Below are positions 7,988 to 16,352 of a stretch of 26,425 bases of DNA, piece after piece. The notes beneath the pieces are model-generated. The model was not told the origin of the DNA and searched no databases. It saw only the letters and a program-made list of their open reading frames with translations. The stretch comes from JANMEX01 sp043744175 (lineage in GTDB: Bacteria; Pseudomonadota; Alphaproteobacteria; Rhizobiales; Rhizobiaceae): the NCBI GenBank assembly GCA_043744175.1, contig JAYTVD010000065.1, positions 1 to 26,425 of the forward strand, read 5' to 3'. The stretch's first letter is position 1. The number at the start of each line of letters is the position of its first letter. A program made the position numbers and the translations under genes.

Positions 7988-9286
7988 TTACTTAATGTAA
8001 CCAGCTTTAGTCATTACGCGAACTGATTCCTCTTGCGCTTCAGCAAGAGCAGCATCCGCAGTCTTTTCGCCAGCCAAAGCCGCCGAGAAGATTTCGCCAA
8101 CCTTCGTTGCCAAGCCTGCAAATTCAGGAATAGCTGCGAACTGAACACCAACATATGGAACCGGCTTTACAGTCGGGTTCTTTGGGTCAGCAGAGTTGAT
8201 TGAGTCCAAAGTCATTTTGGCAAATGGAACCTTTTGGTATTCTGGGTTTGCGTACAAGGATGTACGTGTGCCCGGAGGAACATTGGACCAGCCTTCTTTA
8301 GAAGCGACAAGTTCTGTGTAGTGCTTGGAAGTTGCCCAAGAAACGAACTTCTGAGCAGCCTCTTCTTTTTGTGTGCTAGCTGGAATTGCGAGCGACCATG
8401 CCCACAGCCAGTTACCACGTTTGCCAAGGCCATTGTCCGGAGCCAGCGCAAAGCCGACCTTATCAGCAACAGTTGAATCCTTACCAGTTACGAAAGAAGC
8501 AGCAACAGTCGCGTCAATCCACATACCGCACTTGCCGGCATTGAAGAGTGCGAGGTTTTCGTTGAAGCCATTTGAAGATGCACCGGGAGGGCCATCAGTT
8601 GTCAAAAGGTTAAGGTAGAAGTCCAAAGTGGCCTTCCATTCTGGCTGATCGAACTGTGGAACCCACTTTTCGTCGAACCAACGAGCACCAAAGGAATTTG
8701 ACGTGGCTGTAAGGAAAGCCATGTTTTCACCCCAACCGGCCTTACCACGAAGGCAAACGCCGTAGATTTCTTTATCTTTGTTGGTAATTTTGTCGGCAAT
8801 GGCTTTGACTTCAGTCCATGTTGGAGCATCTGGCATTTTCATGCCTGCAGCTTCAACCAAGTCCTTGCGGTACATAACCATCGAAGATTCGCCATAGAAT
8901 GGCGCTGCCATCAACTTGCCATCAACAGTCAAACCGCCGGCAATAGCTGGCAACAAATCTGCTGGATCATCAACAGCCGTCAAAGGCATCAACCAGCCCT
9001 TTGCGCCCCAAATTGGCACTTCATAAGTACCAATTGTCAAAACGTCGAATTGTCCACCCTTGGCAGCAATATCGGTAGTTACTTTTTCACGAAGAACGTT
9101 TTCTTCCAAAGTAACCCATTCCAGCTTGATATCTGGATTTGCAGCAGTGAAATCATCGGTTAGGCCCTGCATACGGACCATGTCACCGTTGTTCACAGTA
9201 GCAATTGTTAGCTTGGTTTCTGCTTGTGCGAAGCTGACGAAAGCCAGAATCGAAGCAGCACCAATAAGTGCTGTTTTCAACTTCAT
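7988..9286 (-). CDS. smoE: Polyol-binding periplasmic protein (SmoE-like, family 1 solute-binding protein)
   Basis: The periplasmic receptor that delivers the polyol to SmoFG. It has 432 residues. A clear signal peptide covers residues 1-22, with predicted cleavage after AQA, and the mature protein starts ETKLTIATVNNG. A strong site, GGGAGG, lies about 8 bases before the ATG at 9286, so the 20 extra codons of the longer open frame are not coding. The gene has its own leader region of 135 bases with an inverted repeat at 9306-9329, so it may be separately controlled from the upstream smoC. The strong translation signal and the hairpin after the gene both fit high expression. Confidence 0.93.
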   Translation of the reverse strand: MKLKTALIGAASILAFVSFAQAETKLTIATVNNGDMVRMQGLTDDFTAANPDIKLEWVTLEENVLREKVTTDIAAKGGQFDVLTIGTYEVPIWGAKGWLMPLTAVDDPADLLPAIAGGLTVDGKLMAAPFYGESSMVMYRKDLVEAAGMKMPDAPTWTEVKAIADKITNKDKEIYGVCLRGKAGWGENMAFLTATSNSFGARWFDEKWVPQFDQPEWKATLDFYLNLLTTDGPPGASSNGFNENLALFNAGKCGMWIDATVAASFVTGKDSTVADKVGFALAPDNGLGKRGNWLWAWSLAIPASTQKEEAAQKFVSWATSKHYTELVASKEGWSNVPPGTRTSLYANPEYQKVPFAKMTLDSINSADPKNPTVKPVPYVGVQFAAIPEFAGLATKVGEIFSAALAGEKTADAALAEAQEESVRVMTKAGYIK

Positions 9287-9305
9287 AGAAAATCCTCCCA
9301 AATTG

Positions 9306-9329
9306 ACCGAGGTGAGCATTTGCCTCGGT
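9306..9329. promoter_or_regulatory. Inverted repeat upstream of smoE; candidate SmoC operator or leader hairpin
   Basis: ACCGAGG (9306-9312) and CCTCGGT (9323-9329) are perfect inverted arms around 10 bases. GTGAGCA occurs twice, at 9312-9318 and 9331-9337, 19 bases apart on the same strand. The block lies 20 bases upstream of the smoE ATG. On the smoE strand a TTGACT at 9360-9365 could be a -35 box, with only a poor -10 near 9336-9342. The neighbour smoC encodes a SorC-family regulator, so an operator is plausible but unproven. Confidence 0.45.
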
Positions 9330-9421
9330 TGTGAGCAATTACCCACTATCTTAAAAAAGAGTCAATGATAATTCGATGCTGCACCGCACCAAATGCATCT
9401 GCTGCTAGGAAGCACATTTTT

Positions 9422-10378
9422 TTAGTTTTTTAGAAGAATTTTTGCCGTATATTCATTTGTAATCAATGAGTTAACCAGATTACCGGCAAGAGCGCCAGCT
9501 ATTGCGGGAAGCTTGGCGTCGCCTGCTGCAATGCCATAAACGGGCTTTTGGTCGGTTGGAACGATGGGCGCGTTATTCACCCGCTCATTGTTCAGGCCCT
9601 TGATCATTTGGCCGTGCTTATCATAAGCCCAGGAAATAATTTCACCCACGGCGCCTGCACTTTGAAGTGTATCGATCTCTTCCTGACTTAAAAAACCGTC
9701 CAAAAGAATTGGCGCTTTTTCGCCAACGCCGCCAATACCGACAAAGGTAACATCAGCCTGTTTGCATAGTTCGAGAATGCTGCGCACATGATCTTGATTA
9801 TGCAGAAACTTCCGCTCTTCCGCAGAACGGGCATACACCGGCAAGGGCATCGGATAATAACGCCCGTTGATGCGCTCAGCCATGCGAATGGCCACATCAT
9901 ATGGCGTCGCAGAACCATCGGACGTAATATTGCCCAATAGGGAGACAATGCGATGTTGCGGTGCTTGTAGCTGCGCCAATTGTTCCACGGAGGCGCGCAG
10001 AACACGGCCTGTGCCTACGGCAACGATTATTGGCTCGCTGGATTTGAGATGCCGCTCCATTGCACTGGCCCCGGCTTCCGCCAAGCCTACCGTAGAGTTT
10101 CCGGCATTTGGTTCGCTGGGGATAATTTCACAAGACAATAGGCCGTAGCGCTCAATCATAGCGTTGGCGAGTTGCATGCAATTGGCGATTGGATGGTCAA
10201 GGCGCACCTTCACCAGCTTTTCGCTAACCGCGAGCGCTACTAAACGCTGGGCGGACTGGCGCGACACGTTTAGCTTTTTTGCCACCTCTTCCTGTGTATT
10301 CCCCGCGACATAATACAGCCAGCCAGCTCGGGCAGCTTCGTCTAAACGACTCGTTTCTGTATCAATTTTACCGGACAT
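9422..10378 (-). CDS. smoC: SorC/DeoR-family sugar-binding transcriptional regulator (SmoC-like)
   Basis: A 318-residue regulator with an N-terminal helix-turn-helix (about residues 28-48, TQEEVAKKLNVSRQSAQRLV) and a large C-terminal sugar-phosphate-binding domain typical of the SorC family, including VGTGRVLRA and the GIGGVGEKAP segment. It probably senses a phosphorylated product of polyol breakdown and controls the smo genes. The ATG at 10378 overlaps the end of the HAD gene by 11 bases, so its translation is likely coupled; the frame runs further upstream but inside the HAD gene. The operator sites are unknown; the repeat at 9306-9329 is a candidate. Activator and repressor roles cannot be told apart. 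Confidence 0.9.
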   Translation of the reverse strand: MSGKIDTETSRLDEAARAGWLYYVAGNTQEEVAKKLNVSRQSAQRLVALAVSEKLVKVRLDHPIANCMQLANAMIERYGLLSCEIIPSEPNAGNSTVGLAEAGASAMERHLKSSEPIIVAVGTGRVLRASVEQLAQLQAPQHRIVSLLGNITSDGSATPYDVAIRMAERINGRYYPMPLPVYARSAEERKFLHNQDHVRSILELCKQADVTFVGIGGVGEKAPILLDGFLSQEEIDTLQSAGAVGEIISWAYDKHGQMIKGLNNERVNNAPIVPTDQKPVYGIAAGDAKLPAIAGALAGNLVNSLITNEYTAKILLKN

Positions 10379-11054
10379 CTGTTTGCTTACTTGTTGCTTG
10401 CGCGAGCATATCGGGGAATAAAGCCCAATTGTCAAAAGTTGGTATTTGTGGCGTCGAGCTCTGGTGAGGGTGTATGTCGCCTCTCAGGTGGCTTCCGCCC
10501 GTGAAATGCCATACGGGAATGTGCGCGCGAAATGCTGCCGCCAACCCCGTTTCACTATCCTCAATTATAAGACAATCTGACGGCGACACCCCCATTTGGG
10601 CAGCTGCGAAAAGAAACAAATCGGGCGCAGGCTTACCGTTCTTAACCTGCGAGGCCGTAAATACATGATTGTCGAAAAAATGCTCCAACCCCGTTAGCTT
10701 TAAGGAATGTTCCACCCTCGTCGGACTACTGCTGGTTGCGACACAATAAGGCAGAGAAAGTTGCTCTAAGAGATCGCGAATACCCGGCATTGGTCGCAAG
10801 TCTTGAGTAAAGGCGTCCATCAACTTGGCACGGTAGCGAGACTCAAAATCACTGGAAATCAGGTGCCCATAATTTGCCCGTATGTCCGCAGCGACCTTTA
10901 CAAAGCCTCGCCCTAGGAAATATTTCTGAAAGTGTTCGAAATCAATTTCAATATTCTCCTGTGCAAGCTCCTCAATCATGACCTGCGCACTGATTACTTC
11001 GCTGTCGATCAGTACGCCGTCGCAATCGAAAATGATGCACTTTATGGCGGTCAT
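10368..11054 (-). CDS. HAD subfamily IA sugar-phosphatase-like hydrolase
   Basis: A 228-residue haloacid dehalogenase family hydrolase. The motifs are D10-C-D12-G near the start, VATSSS, GKPAPDLFLFAA with the conserved Lys, and LIIEDSETG. It resembles sugar and polyol phosphate phosphatases. It is clearly a paralogue of the N-terminal half of the HAD-FGGY fusion at the far end of the same operon, sharing motif spacing and stretches such as YCVATSSS/CCVASSS and the FTGG...GD(I/V)H tail. The ATG overlaps the stop of the preceding 48-aa gene (ATGA) and its own end overlaps smoC, so the three are translated as a block. Its substrate is not known; a detoxifying or signal-adjusting role on sugar phosphates is inference. 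Confidence 0.88.
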   Translation of the reverse strand: MTAIKCIIFDCDGVLIDSEVISAQVMIEELAQENIEIDFEHFQKYFLGRGFVKVAADIRANYGHLISSDFESRYRAKLMDAFTQDLRPMPGIRDLLEQLSLPYCVATSSSPTRVEHSLKLTGLEHFFDNHVFTASQVKNGKPAPDLFLFAAAQMGVSPSDCLIIEDSETGLAAAFRAHIPVWHFTGGSHLRGDIHPHQSSTPQIPTFDNWALFPDMLAQATSKQTDVR

Positions 11055-11197
11055 AATATCGCTCCGCCAGTGATATATTTAGCTTGGCCGTCGGGCCCGC
11101 CCGCATTTTTTTCTATCGTACCAGCCTCAAAATCGAACGGCGTGCCAGCGTGGGCGGCCTCGTTCAGATCGATGACGCGAATTTCAGTCTTACTCAT
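11051..11197 (-). CDS. Small 48-aa protein of unknown function at the head of the polyol operon
   Basis: I do not recognise this protein. It is soluble and mildly acidic, starts MSKTEIRVIDLNEAAHAG and ends YITGGAIL, with a Gly/Asp-rich middle (AGGPDGQ). It has no membrane segment, signal peptide or Cys motif. Codon use looks like that of its neighbours, and its TGA overlaps the ATG of the HAD gene, which supports it as real. No good ribosome-binding site lies before its ATG, but a 7-codon ORF with an excellent site ends inside its start (ATGAGTAA), so coupled initiation is plausible. It might be the remnant N-terminus of a longer enzyme. Confidence 0.5.
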   Translation of the reverse strand: MSKTEIRVIDLNEAAHAGTPFDFEAGTIEKNAGGPDGQAKYITGGAIL

Positions 11198-11213
11198 AAT
11201 CAACTTTGCGCAT
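11190..11213 (-). other. Seven-codon leader ORF (MRKVDYE) at the 5' end of the polyol operon
   Basis: ATG at 11213 is preceded by GGGAGG (11219-11224) at 5-base spacing, a near-ideal ribosome-binding site. The frame runs seven codons and stops at TAA (11190-11192), overlapping the ATG at 11197 of the small gene. It may serve only to load ribosomes onto the next gene. Expression is unproven. Confidence 0.4.
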
Positions 11214-11231
11214 GCGCACCTCCCAGCCATC

Positions 11232-11261
11232 AATTGAGACCTGCATGGGTGACACTGTCAA
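11232..11261 (-). promoter_or_regulatory. Candidate sigma-70 promoter of the polyol operon
   Basis: On the minus strand a consensus TTGACA (11256-11261) is followed after 18 bases by TCAATT (11232-11237) as a weak -10. The start of transcription would fall near 11225, immediately before the GGGAGG of the leader ORF. The -10 is part of the small palindrome TCAATTGA. Confidence 0.45.
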
Positions 11262-11356
11262 GCATTTGTTCGGCGCAAGGGCTTTTGCTCACGATGATTC
11301 TTGGTACCGCCTACAAGCTAGGAAATTTGTTGGAATGAAAATTGGAGTGTTTCAAA

Positions 11357-11379
11357 CGCACTTGTTGGTAATAAGTGCG
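11357..11379. promoter_or_regulatory. Inverted repeat in the leader region of the DmdB-like gene
   Basis: CGCACTT (11357-11363) and AAGTGCG (11373-11379) are perfect 7-base arms around GTTGGTAAT, about 65 bases before the ligase start. It lies in the 230-base gap that separates the divergent polyol operon from the ligase. It could be an operator or an RNA hairpin. I see no clear promoter for the ligase. Confidence 0.35.
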
Positions 11380-11443
11380 CCTTGACTTGCCCAAATACCG
11401 CGCTCACTCTTCTCCTCAATTACCGGACAGCTGGGAGGCTATG

Positions 11444-13063
11444 ATGCTCGGGCAGATGATGAATGAGCCGCTGCTTATCAGCGGGTTGATAAGGCACGCG
11501 GCGCGATATCATGGCGCGACTGAGATTGTTTCTGTTGAAACAACAGGCGGGCTGCATCGCACCACTTGGCGGGAGGTTGAGCGCGACTCCCGAAAATTGG
11601 CTTCCGCCTTACAAAAATTAGGACTTAACCAAAGTGATCGCTGCGCCACGATTGCCTGGAATAACGATCGGCATTTGGAAATTTACTTTGGCGTTTCGGG
11701 CAGCGGACTTGTTTGTCACACGATCAATCCGCGCCTGTTTCCTGAACAGATGATTTACATCGTCAACCACGCTGAAGACCAAGTGTTGTTTTTTGACAAA
11801 ACCTTTCTGCCGCTCGTTGCTAAGTTGCGCGAGCATTTCAAAACCGTCCATGCCTTTATTCTGATGGGACCGCGCGACGAAGGCGCCCTAAGCCAGTTTG
11901 AGGGGCTACAGTTTTTTGATGAATTTATCACTTCTGGCGATGATGACTATCAATGGCCGGTGCTGGACGAACAGCTTGCATCAAGCCTTTGCTACACTTC
12001 CGGCACTACGGGAAACCCGAAGGGTGTACTCTATTCTCACCGCTCGACGGTGCTGCACACCTTTGCTGCTGCGATGCCAGACGGGCTCAATATCGCGGCC
12101 AAAGATACCATGCTTCCCGTGGTTCCCATGTTTCATGTCAACGCATGGGGCACACCCTATGCCGCGGCAATGGTAGGCTGCAAACTTGTGCTGGCAGGCC
12201 CGGGATTAGACGGCGACAGCCTTATTAGACTCATTGACGGTGAAAAGGTGACCGTCGCACTTGGCGTGCCAACGATTTGGCAAGGGCTGCTGATCGCTGC
12301 CGCCAAGAATGGTACCAAATTTGAAAGTTTGCAGCGTACCGTTGTTGGCGGTTCTGCTTGCCCGCCCTCCACTATTAAGACTTTCCGCGATCTTTATGGG
12401 GTTGAGACCGTTCATGCCTGGGGCATGACAGAAACTAGTCCATTGGGTTCCGTCAATCAATTGTTGCAAAAACATACTGAGCTTGATGAGGAGGCGCGGA
12501 ACAGAGTTCGCACCAGCCAGGGGCGACCAATGTTTGGGGTCGAACTAAAAATTACCAATGATGACGGTGAAATTTTGCCGGAAGACGGCAAGGCCCAGGG
12601 CGACCTTTCTGCACGCGGCCACTGGATTGCCGATAGCTATTTCAAAACGGAAACCGGTTCGGCCAAAACTGGCGACTGGTTTAAGACCGGCGACGTCGCA
12701 ACAATCGATCCGGATGGTTATATGGTTATCCGTGACCGCTCCAAGGACATCATTAAATCAGGGGGCGAATGGATATCATCTGTTGAATTGGAAGGCATTG
12801 CGGTCGGCCATCCAGACCTGATTGATGCCGCAGTCATAGGTGCGAAGCATGAAAAATGGGATGAGCGGCCAGTGCTCATTGCAGTGAGAGCATCTGGCGC
12901 AACCCCCACCACGGAATCATTGATTGCCTTTTACGAGGGCAAAATCGCCAGGTGGCAAATACCGGACGCAGTGATTTTCGTCGATGCAATTCCGCGCAAT
13001 GCGACCGGCAAGATACTTAAGAATAAATTGCGTGAGCTCTATGGCGATTGCCTCACGAAATGA
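11444..13063 (+). CDS. dmdB: Acyl-CoA ligase, DmdB-like (3-methylthiopropionyl-CoA or fatty acyl-CoA ligase)
   Basis: A 539-residue ATP-dependent acyl-adenylate-forming enzyme that would join a carboxylic acid to CoA. The P-loop-like motif YTSGTTGNPKG is at about residues 184-194, the aromatic/His segment is PMFHVNAWG, and A5-type WGMTETSP follows. Near the end are TGDVATIDPDGY and the C-terminal catalytic Lys in NATGKILK (about 523). The N-terminus MLGQMMNEPLLIS and overall pattern are those I know from DmdB-type ligases of DMSP demethylation, but this group also contains medium and long-chain fatty acid ligases. GGAGG sits 5 bases before the ATG at 11444, which decides the start; the open frame upstream is not coding. 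The FIST sensor gene follows after 31 bases, so the genes are probably one transcript. Confidence 0.82.
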   Translation: MLGQMMNEPLLISGLIRHAARYHGATEIVSVETTGGLHRTTWREVERDSRKLASALQKLGLNQSDRCATIAWNNDRHLEIYFGVSGSGLVCHTINPRLFPEQMIYIVNHAEDQVLFFDKTFLPLVAKLREHFKTVHAFILMGPRDEGALSQFEGLQFFDEFITSGDDDYQWPVLDEQLASSLCYTSGTTGNPKGVLYSHRSTVLHTFAAAMPDGLNIAAKDTMLPVVPMFHVNAWGTPYAAAMVGCKLVLAGPGLDGDSLIRLIDGEKVTVALGVPTIWQGLLIAAAKNGTKFESLQRTVVGGSACPPSTIKTFRDLYGVETVHAWGMTETSPLGSVNQLLQKHTELDEEARNRVRTSQGRPMFGVELKITNDDGEILPEDGKAQGDLSARGHWIADSYFKTETGSAKTGDWFKTGDVATIDPDGYMVIRDRSKDIIKSGGEWISSVELEGIAVGHPDLIDAAVIGAKHEKWDERPVLIAVRASGATPTTESLIAFYEGKIARWQIPDAVIFVDAIPRNATGKILKNKLRELYGDCLTK

Positions 13064-13094
13064 CTAAACCAAGGCTGGTTGGGAGGCCACATCC

Positions 13095-14264
13095 TTGGAT
13101 TTGAACTGGACGGATTATGATAACGGCATTCTGGCGCTACATATTAGCGGCGGGGATGTCGCATCAATTTGCACCGCGCTTTTGACGCTGGAACATCCGC
13201 AAAACTGGTTCGCATCGGTGTATTTTTCTGACCGTTCGATTGATGCCGTTTTGTTGGCGGAGCAGTTGAACAATCGCCTGCCGGAGCTTGAATGTGTTGG
13301 CTGCTCAACGGCTGGCGAACTGACACCTGATGGTATTCTGGATGGCGACGTTTTGGTAATTCTGCTACCGCGCTCGCGATTCACCGTTTCAACATTGGTT
13401 ATCGACAATATCGCCAATGGCGGCATGGGTGATATTGCCGGATCAGTTGTTGCGCTGCGTGAGCGCCACCAAACTGCCATCAGCGCCACCACCCACAGCC
13501 AAGCCTATGCGCAGTGCCTTATAGACGGCATGTCAAATGCTGAAGAGGCCGTGACGGCGGCTATTTTTTGGGGGCTTGATGATATCCCCCTTATTGGCGG
13601 TTCGGCGGGCGACCACATGGAGTTTCAGCGCACGTATGTGTTGGCAAATGGCAATGCGCGCTCGGGACGGGCGGTTGTGATGCTGGTGGGAACCGATGTG
13701 CCGTTTCAGGTGTTCAAGTCAGATAATTTCATTCCCACCGCAAAGAAGCTTGTGGTGACGGCGTCTGATCCCGACAAGCGAATTGTCTATGAATTCAATG
13801 CTGCGCCCGCAGTTGAAGAGTATGCTGCAGCGATTGGCATCGAGCCTTCATCACTAACGCCCATGAGTTTTGCCTCGCATCCTGTTGTTGTGCGGGTGGG
13901 CGGCGAATATTTTTGCCGTTCCATTCAGAAGGTCAATCCGGATGGCTCACTGTCATTTTTCTGCGCTATTGACGATGGCGTGGTGCTGACGGTGGCGCAG
14001 GCACGGGGCATGGTGGAATCCACTCGCGCGACGCTGGAGGGCATCGACCAAAGTCTCGGCGGCATAGATATGATAATGGGTTTTGACTGCATTTTGCGCC
14101 GACTGGACGCACAAAACCGGCAGGTGTTTCGTGGCATGTCAGAGCTTTATCAGCGCTACCATGTCATCGGATTCGGAACCTATGGCGAGCAATATCAGTC
14201 GCTGCATCTCAACCAAACTTTGACAGGCATCGCCTTTGGCAAATCACATAAGAGTGCGGCATGA
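13095..14264 (+). CDS. FIST-domain sensor protein (NosP-like)
   Basis: A 389-residue soluble protein with a FIST N-terminal domain (about 25-220, including CVGCSTAGEL and LIGGSAGD) and a FIST C-terminal domain (about 225-370, with EYAAAIGI and GFDCILRR). FIST proteins bind small ligands and act as input modules; those next to hybrid histidine kinases include NosP, a haem nitric-oxide sensor that controls the kinase NahK. Here the kinase gene overlaps the stop (ATGA), so the two proteins should be partners. Translation starts at a TTG with GGGAGG 8 bases upstream. Haem binding cannot be read from the sequence, so other ligands are possible. It follows the DmdB-like ligase closely. Confidence 0.85.
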   Translation: MDLNWTDYDNGILALHISGGDVASICTALLTLEHPQNWFASVYFSDRSIDAVLLAEQLNNRLPELECVGCSTAGELTPDGILDGDVLVILLPRSRFTVSTLVIDNIANGGMGDIAGSVVALRERHQTAISATTHSQAYAQCLIDGMSNAEEAVTAAIFWGLDDIPLIGGSAGDHMEFQRTYVLANGNARSGRAVVMLVGTDVPFQVFKSDNFIPTAKKLVVTASDPDKRIVYEFNAAPAVEEYAAAIGIEPSSLTPMSFASHPVVVRVGGEYFCRSIQKVNPDGSLSFFCAIDDGVVLTVAQARGMVESTRATLEGIDQSLGGIDMIMGFDCILRRLDAQNRQVFRGMSELYQRYHVIGFGTYGEQYQSLHLNQTLTGIAFGKSHKSAA

Positions 14265-15589
14265 CAATCGACAAGGTGGAGAACAATGCAAGATTGAAGC
14301 GTATTAACGAGGCGCTGATCGCACGCGTCGAACGCTCCATGGATCAGCAGGGCAACGCCTTCACCTTGTTTCAAACGGCGATCAATCTTGAAAGCCGTGT
14401 GCGCGCGAAGACAGATGAGCTGAAACAAACGCTGCGGCGTTTAGAACACTCCAATCGTGAACTTTCCGTGGCCAAAGAAGCGGCTGAAACGGCCAATGCC
14501 TCCAAGACACGGTTCATCGCCGCCGCAAGCCACGATGTGTTACAACCGCTCAATGCTGCGCGGTTATCAGTGTCTGCGCTCAGCGAATTGCAACAATCGG
14601 CCAAGGGCGCGACGCTGGTTCGCCAAGTCGAGCGGTCGCTGGATACGATGGAAGAATTGTTGCGCACGCTTCTGGATATTTCACGGCTTGACGCCGGTGA
14701 GATGCGCCCGCAGGTGACTGGGTTTGCGCTTTCTGATGTGTTTGAATCACTGGAGTCTGACTTTCGTCCATTGGCGGAAAAAGCCGGCCTGCGCTTCAAA
14801 ATTCGGCCCACAGATTTTCATGTAATTTCTGACAGGACAATGCTGCGTCGTGTGCTGCAGAATATCCTATCAAATGCGCTGCGCTATACAATGACCGGCG
14901 GCGTGCTCATTGGCGCGCGCAAGCGCGGAAATACCATCCGCATTGATGTCGTGGACAGCGGCATCGGCATAGCGCCAGACCAGTATGAGCTCGTTTACGA
15001 TGAATTCCATCGCGGTCCGAACGCGGCCGTGGTTTATGGCGAAGGGCTTGGACTGGGTTTGTCTATCGTGCGGCGCATGAGCGATGCGCTCGGCCACAAG
15101 TTAGAACTGACATCCATTCTGGGCAAAGGAACAGCGTTTCGTGTGAGCGTGATAGCTACCCCTGCCCCGTTGGAAAAAGCCAACCAAGCCGGAAGCAAAG
15201 GCAATCCGGTTTACGGACTTTCAAACACTAAAGTGTTGCTGATTGAAAATGATGTTCAGGTGCTTGAGGCCATGACCGCATTAATGAAACGTTGGACTTG
15301 CGATGTGCGTGTCGCATCCCATCAAGGGGCCGCGCTGGCATTGCTGGAACCGGGGAAATGGACCCCTGAAATCATCGTTGCGGACCAGCATTTGAATTTC
15401 AACACGCTGGGTTCTGACACCATCGTAGCGATACGCACCGCACTAAACCGCCATGTTCCGGCAGTCATTGTAACAGCAGATCCGAGCGGGGCACTATCCA
15501 CTACTGCTCGTGATGCCCGCATAGAACTTATGCAAAAGCCATTGAGGCCAGCAGAACTGCGTGCGCTGATGGCGCATTTATTAGCGTAA
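14261..15589 (+). CDS. Soluble hybrid histidine kinase with C-terminal receiver domain (NahK-like)
   Basis: This 442-residue kinase has no membrane segment and no PAS domain. A coiled coil (about 42-80) leads into the H-box with H91 in ASHDVLQPL. The ATPase domain has the N-box NILSNALRYT (201-210), G1 DSGIGI (232-237) and G2 GLGLGL (262-267). A receiver domain fills about 323-442, with E329/D331 of the acidic pocket, phospho-acceptor D375 and K426. Its input probably comes from the FIST protein, whose gene overlaps it by 4 bases. In NosP/NahK systems the ligand-bound sensor alters kinase activity. The likely output is the response regulator encoded convergently, whose 3' end overlaps by 9 bases. 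No separate phosphotransfer protein is seen here, so the phosphate route is uncertain. Confidence 0.92.
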   Translation: MTIDKVENNARLKRINEALIARVERSMDQQGNAFTLFQTAINLESRVRAKTDELKQTLRRLEHSNRELSVAKEAAETANASKTRFIAAASHDVLQPLNAARLSVSALSELQQSAKGATLVRQVERSLDTMEELLRTLLDISRLDAGEMRPQVTGFALSDVFESLESDFRPLAEKAGLRFKIRPTDFHVISDRTMLRRVLQNILSNALRYTMTGGVLIGARKRGNTIRIDVVDSGIGIAPDQYELVYDEFHRGPNAAVVYGEGLGLGLSIVRRMSDALGHKLELTSILGKGTAFRVSVIATPAPLEKANQAGSKGNPVYGLSNTKVLLIENDVQVLEAMTALMKRWTCDVRVASHQGAALALLEPGKWTPEIIVADQHLNFNTLGSDTIVAIRTALNRHVPAVIVTADPSGALSTTARDARIELMQKPLRPAELRALMAHLLA

Positions 15590-16246
15590 GCTCAGCGCAT
15601 CCTTAAACAAATCCTTGGCGTCCAGCCGTCCGGCCTCTATGACAGCTTGTGTGCGGGAGAAAACATTCAGCTTGCGCAGGATTTCAGACACATGGGCTTT
15701 AATCGTTGTCTCGCCGACTTTCAGTTCAAACGCGATTTGCTTATTAAGAAGGCCTTGCTTGAGCATTTGCAGCACGCGCAATTGCTGGGGCGTGAGCGTC
15801 GCAAGGCGGGCTATTAGCGCTGTCTTGCCGTCATCCGCATCGCCCTGCGGGCGGTCATAGCCGGCGGGCACAAACACCGAGCCGTTCATAATGTCGTGCA
15901 CGGCGGAGGCCAGCTCGGCCTTTTTGCAGGACTTAGGGATAAACCCCGCCACGCCATAGGACAAAGCTTCGGAAATGATTGACGGCTCCTCGTGGCCGCT
16001 GACGATAACCACCGGCAAGCGCGGATATTGAGTGCGCAGTTCGCGCAACCCCTCGAAGCCGTGAATGCCTGGCATGTTCAAATCCAACATCGCCAGATCA
16101 AATTCCGGATTGGCCGCCAGATGCGCCAGCGCTTCATCCACTGACCGCGCTTCGAGCGCTTCTGCATCAGGATATGTCATCAGCACAGCACTGAGTAGCG
16201 CTTCGCGAAACAGGGGATGATCGTCGATGATAAGAAACCGTGCCAT
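15581..16246 (-). CDS. LuxR/NarL-family response regulator
   Basis: A 221-residue two-domain regulator. The receiver domain (about 1-120) has D8/D9 of the acidic pocket, phospho-acceptor D55 in MLDLNMPG and K109 in FIPKS. A GerE/LuxR helix-turn-helix lies at about 150-207, with LTPQQLRVLQMLKQG and NKQIAFELKVGETTIKAHV. The ATG at 16246 gives the usual N-terminus MARFLIIDDH; a TTG six codons earlier is less likely. It converges on the hybrid kinase and diverges from the creatininase-like gene across 188 bases. It resembles AgmR/ErbR-type regulators, which in Pseudomonas lie near a FIST-kinase pair and control PQQ-dependent alcohol oxidation; that comparison is from memory. Targets are probably the kinase unit, itself or the divergent exported proteins. 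Confidence 0.9.
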   Translation of the reverse strand: MARFLIIDDHPLFREALLSAVLMTYPDAEALEARSVDEALAHLAANPEFDLAMLDLNMPGIHGFEGLRELRTQYPRLPVVIVSGHEEPSIISEALSYGVAGFIPKSCKKAELASAVHDIMNGSVFVPAGYDRPQGDADDGKTALIARLATLTPQQLRVLQMLKQGLLNKQIAFELKVGETTIKAHVSEILRKLNVFSRTQAVIEAGRLDAKDLFKDALSLR

Positions 16247-16352
16247 GCCGGACGATACCGCCAAAAGGACGGGCCTGTCACCTGAAAATGACGGCAGCGA
16301 GCTTGTGCTTTGGTGGTGTGTTATCGAATTTTCATGTGCGGGATGATAGCGA

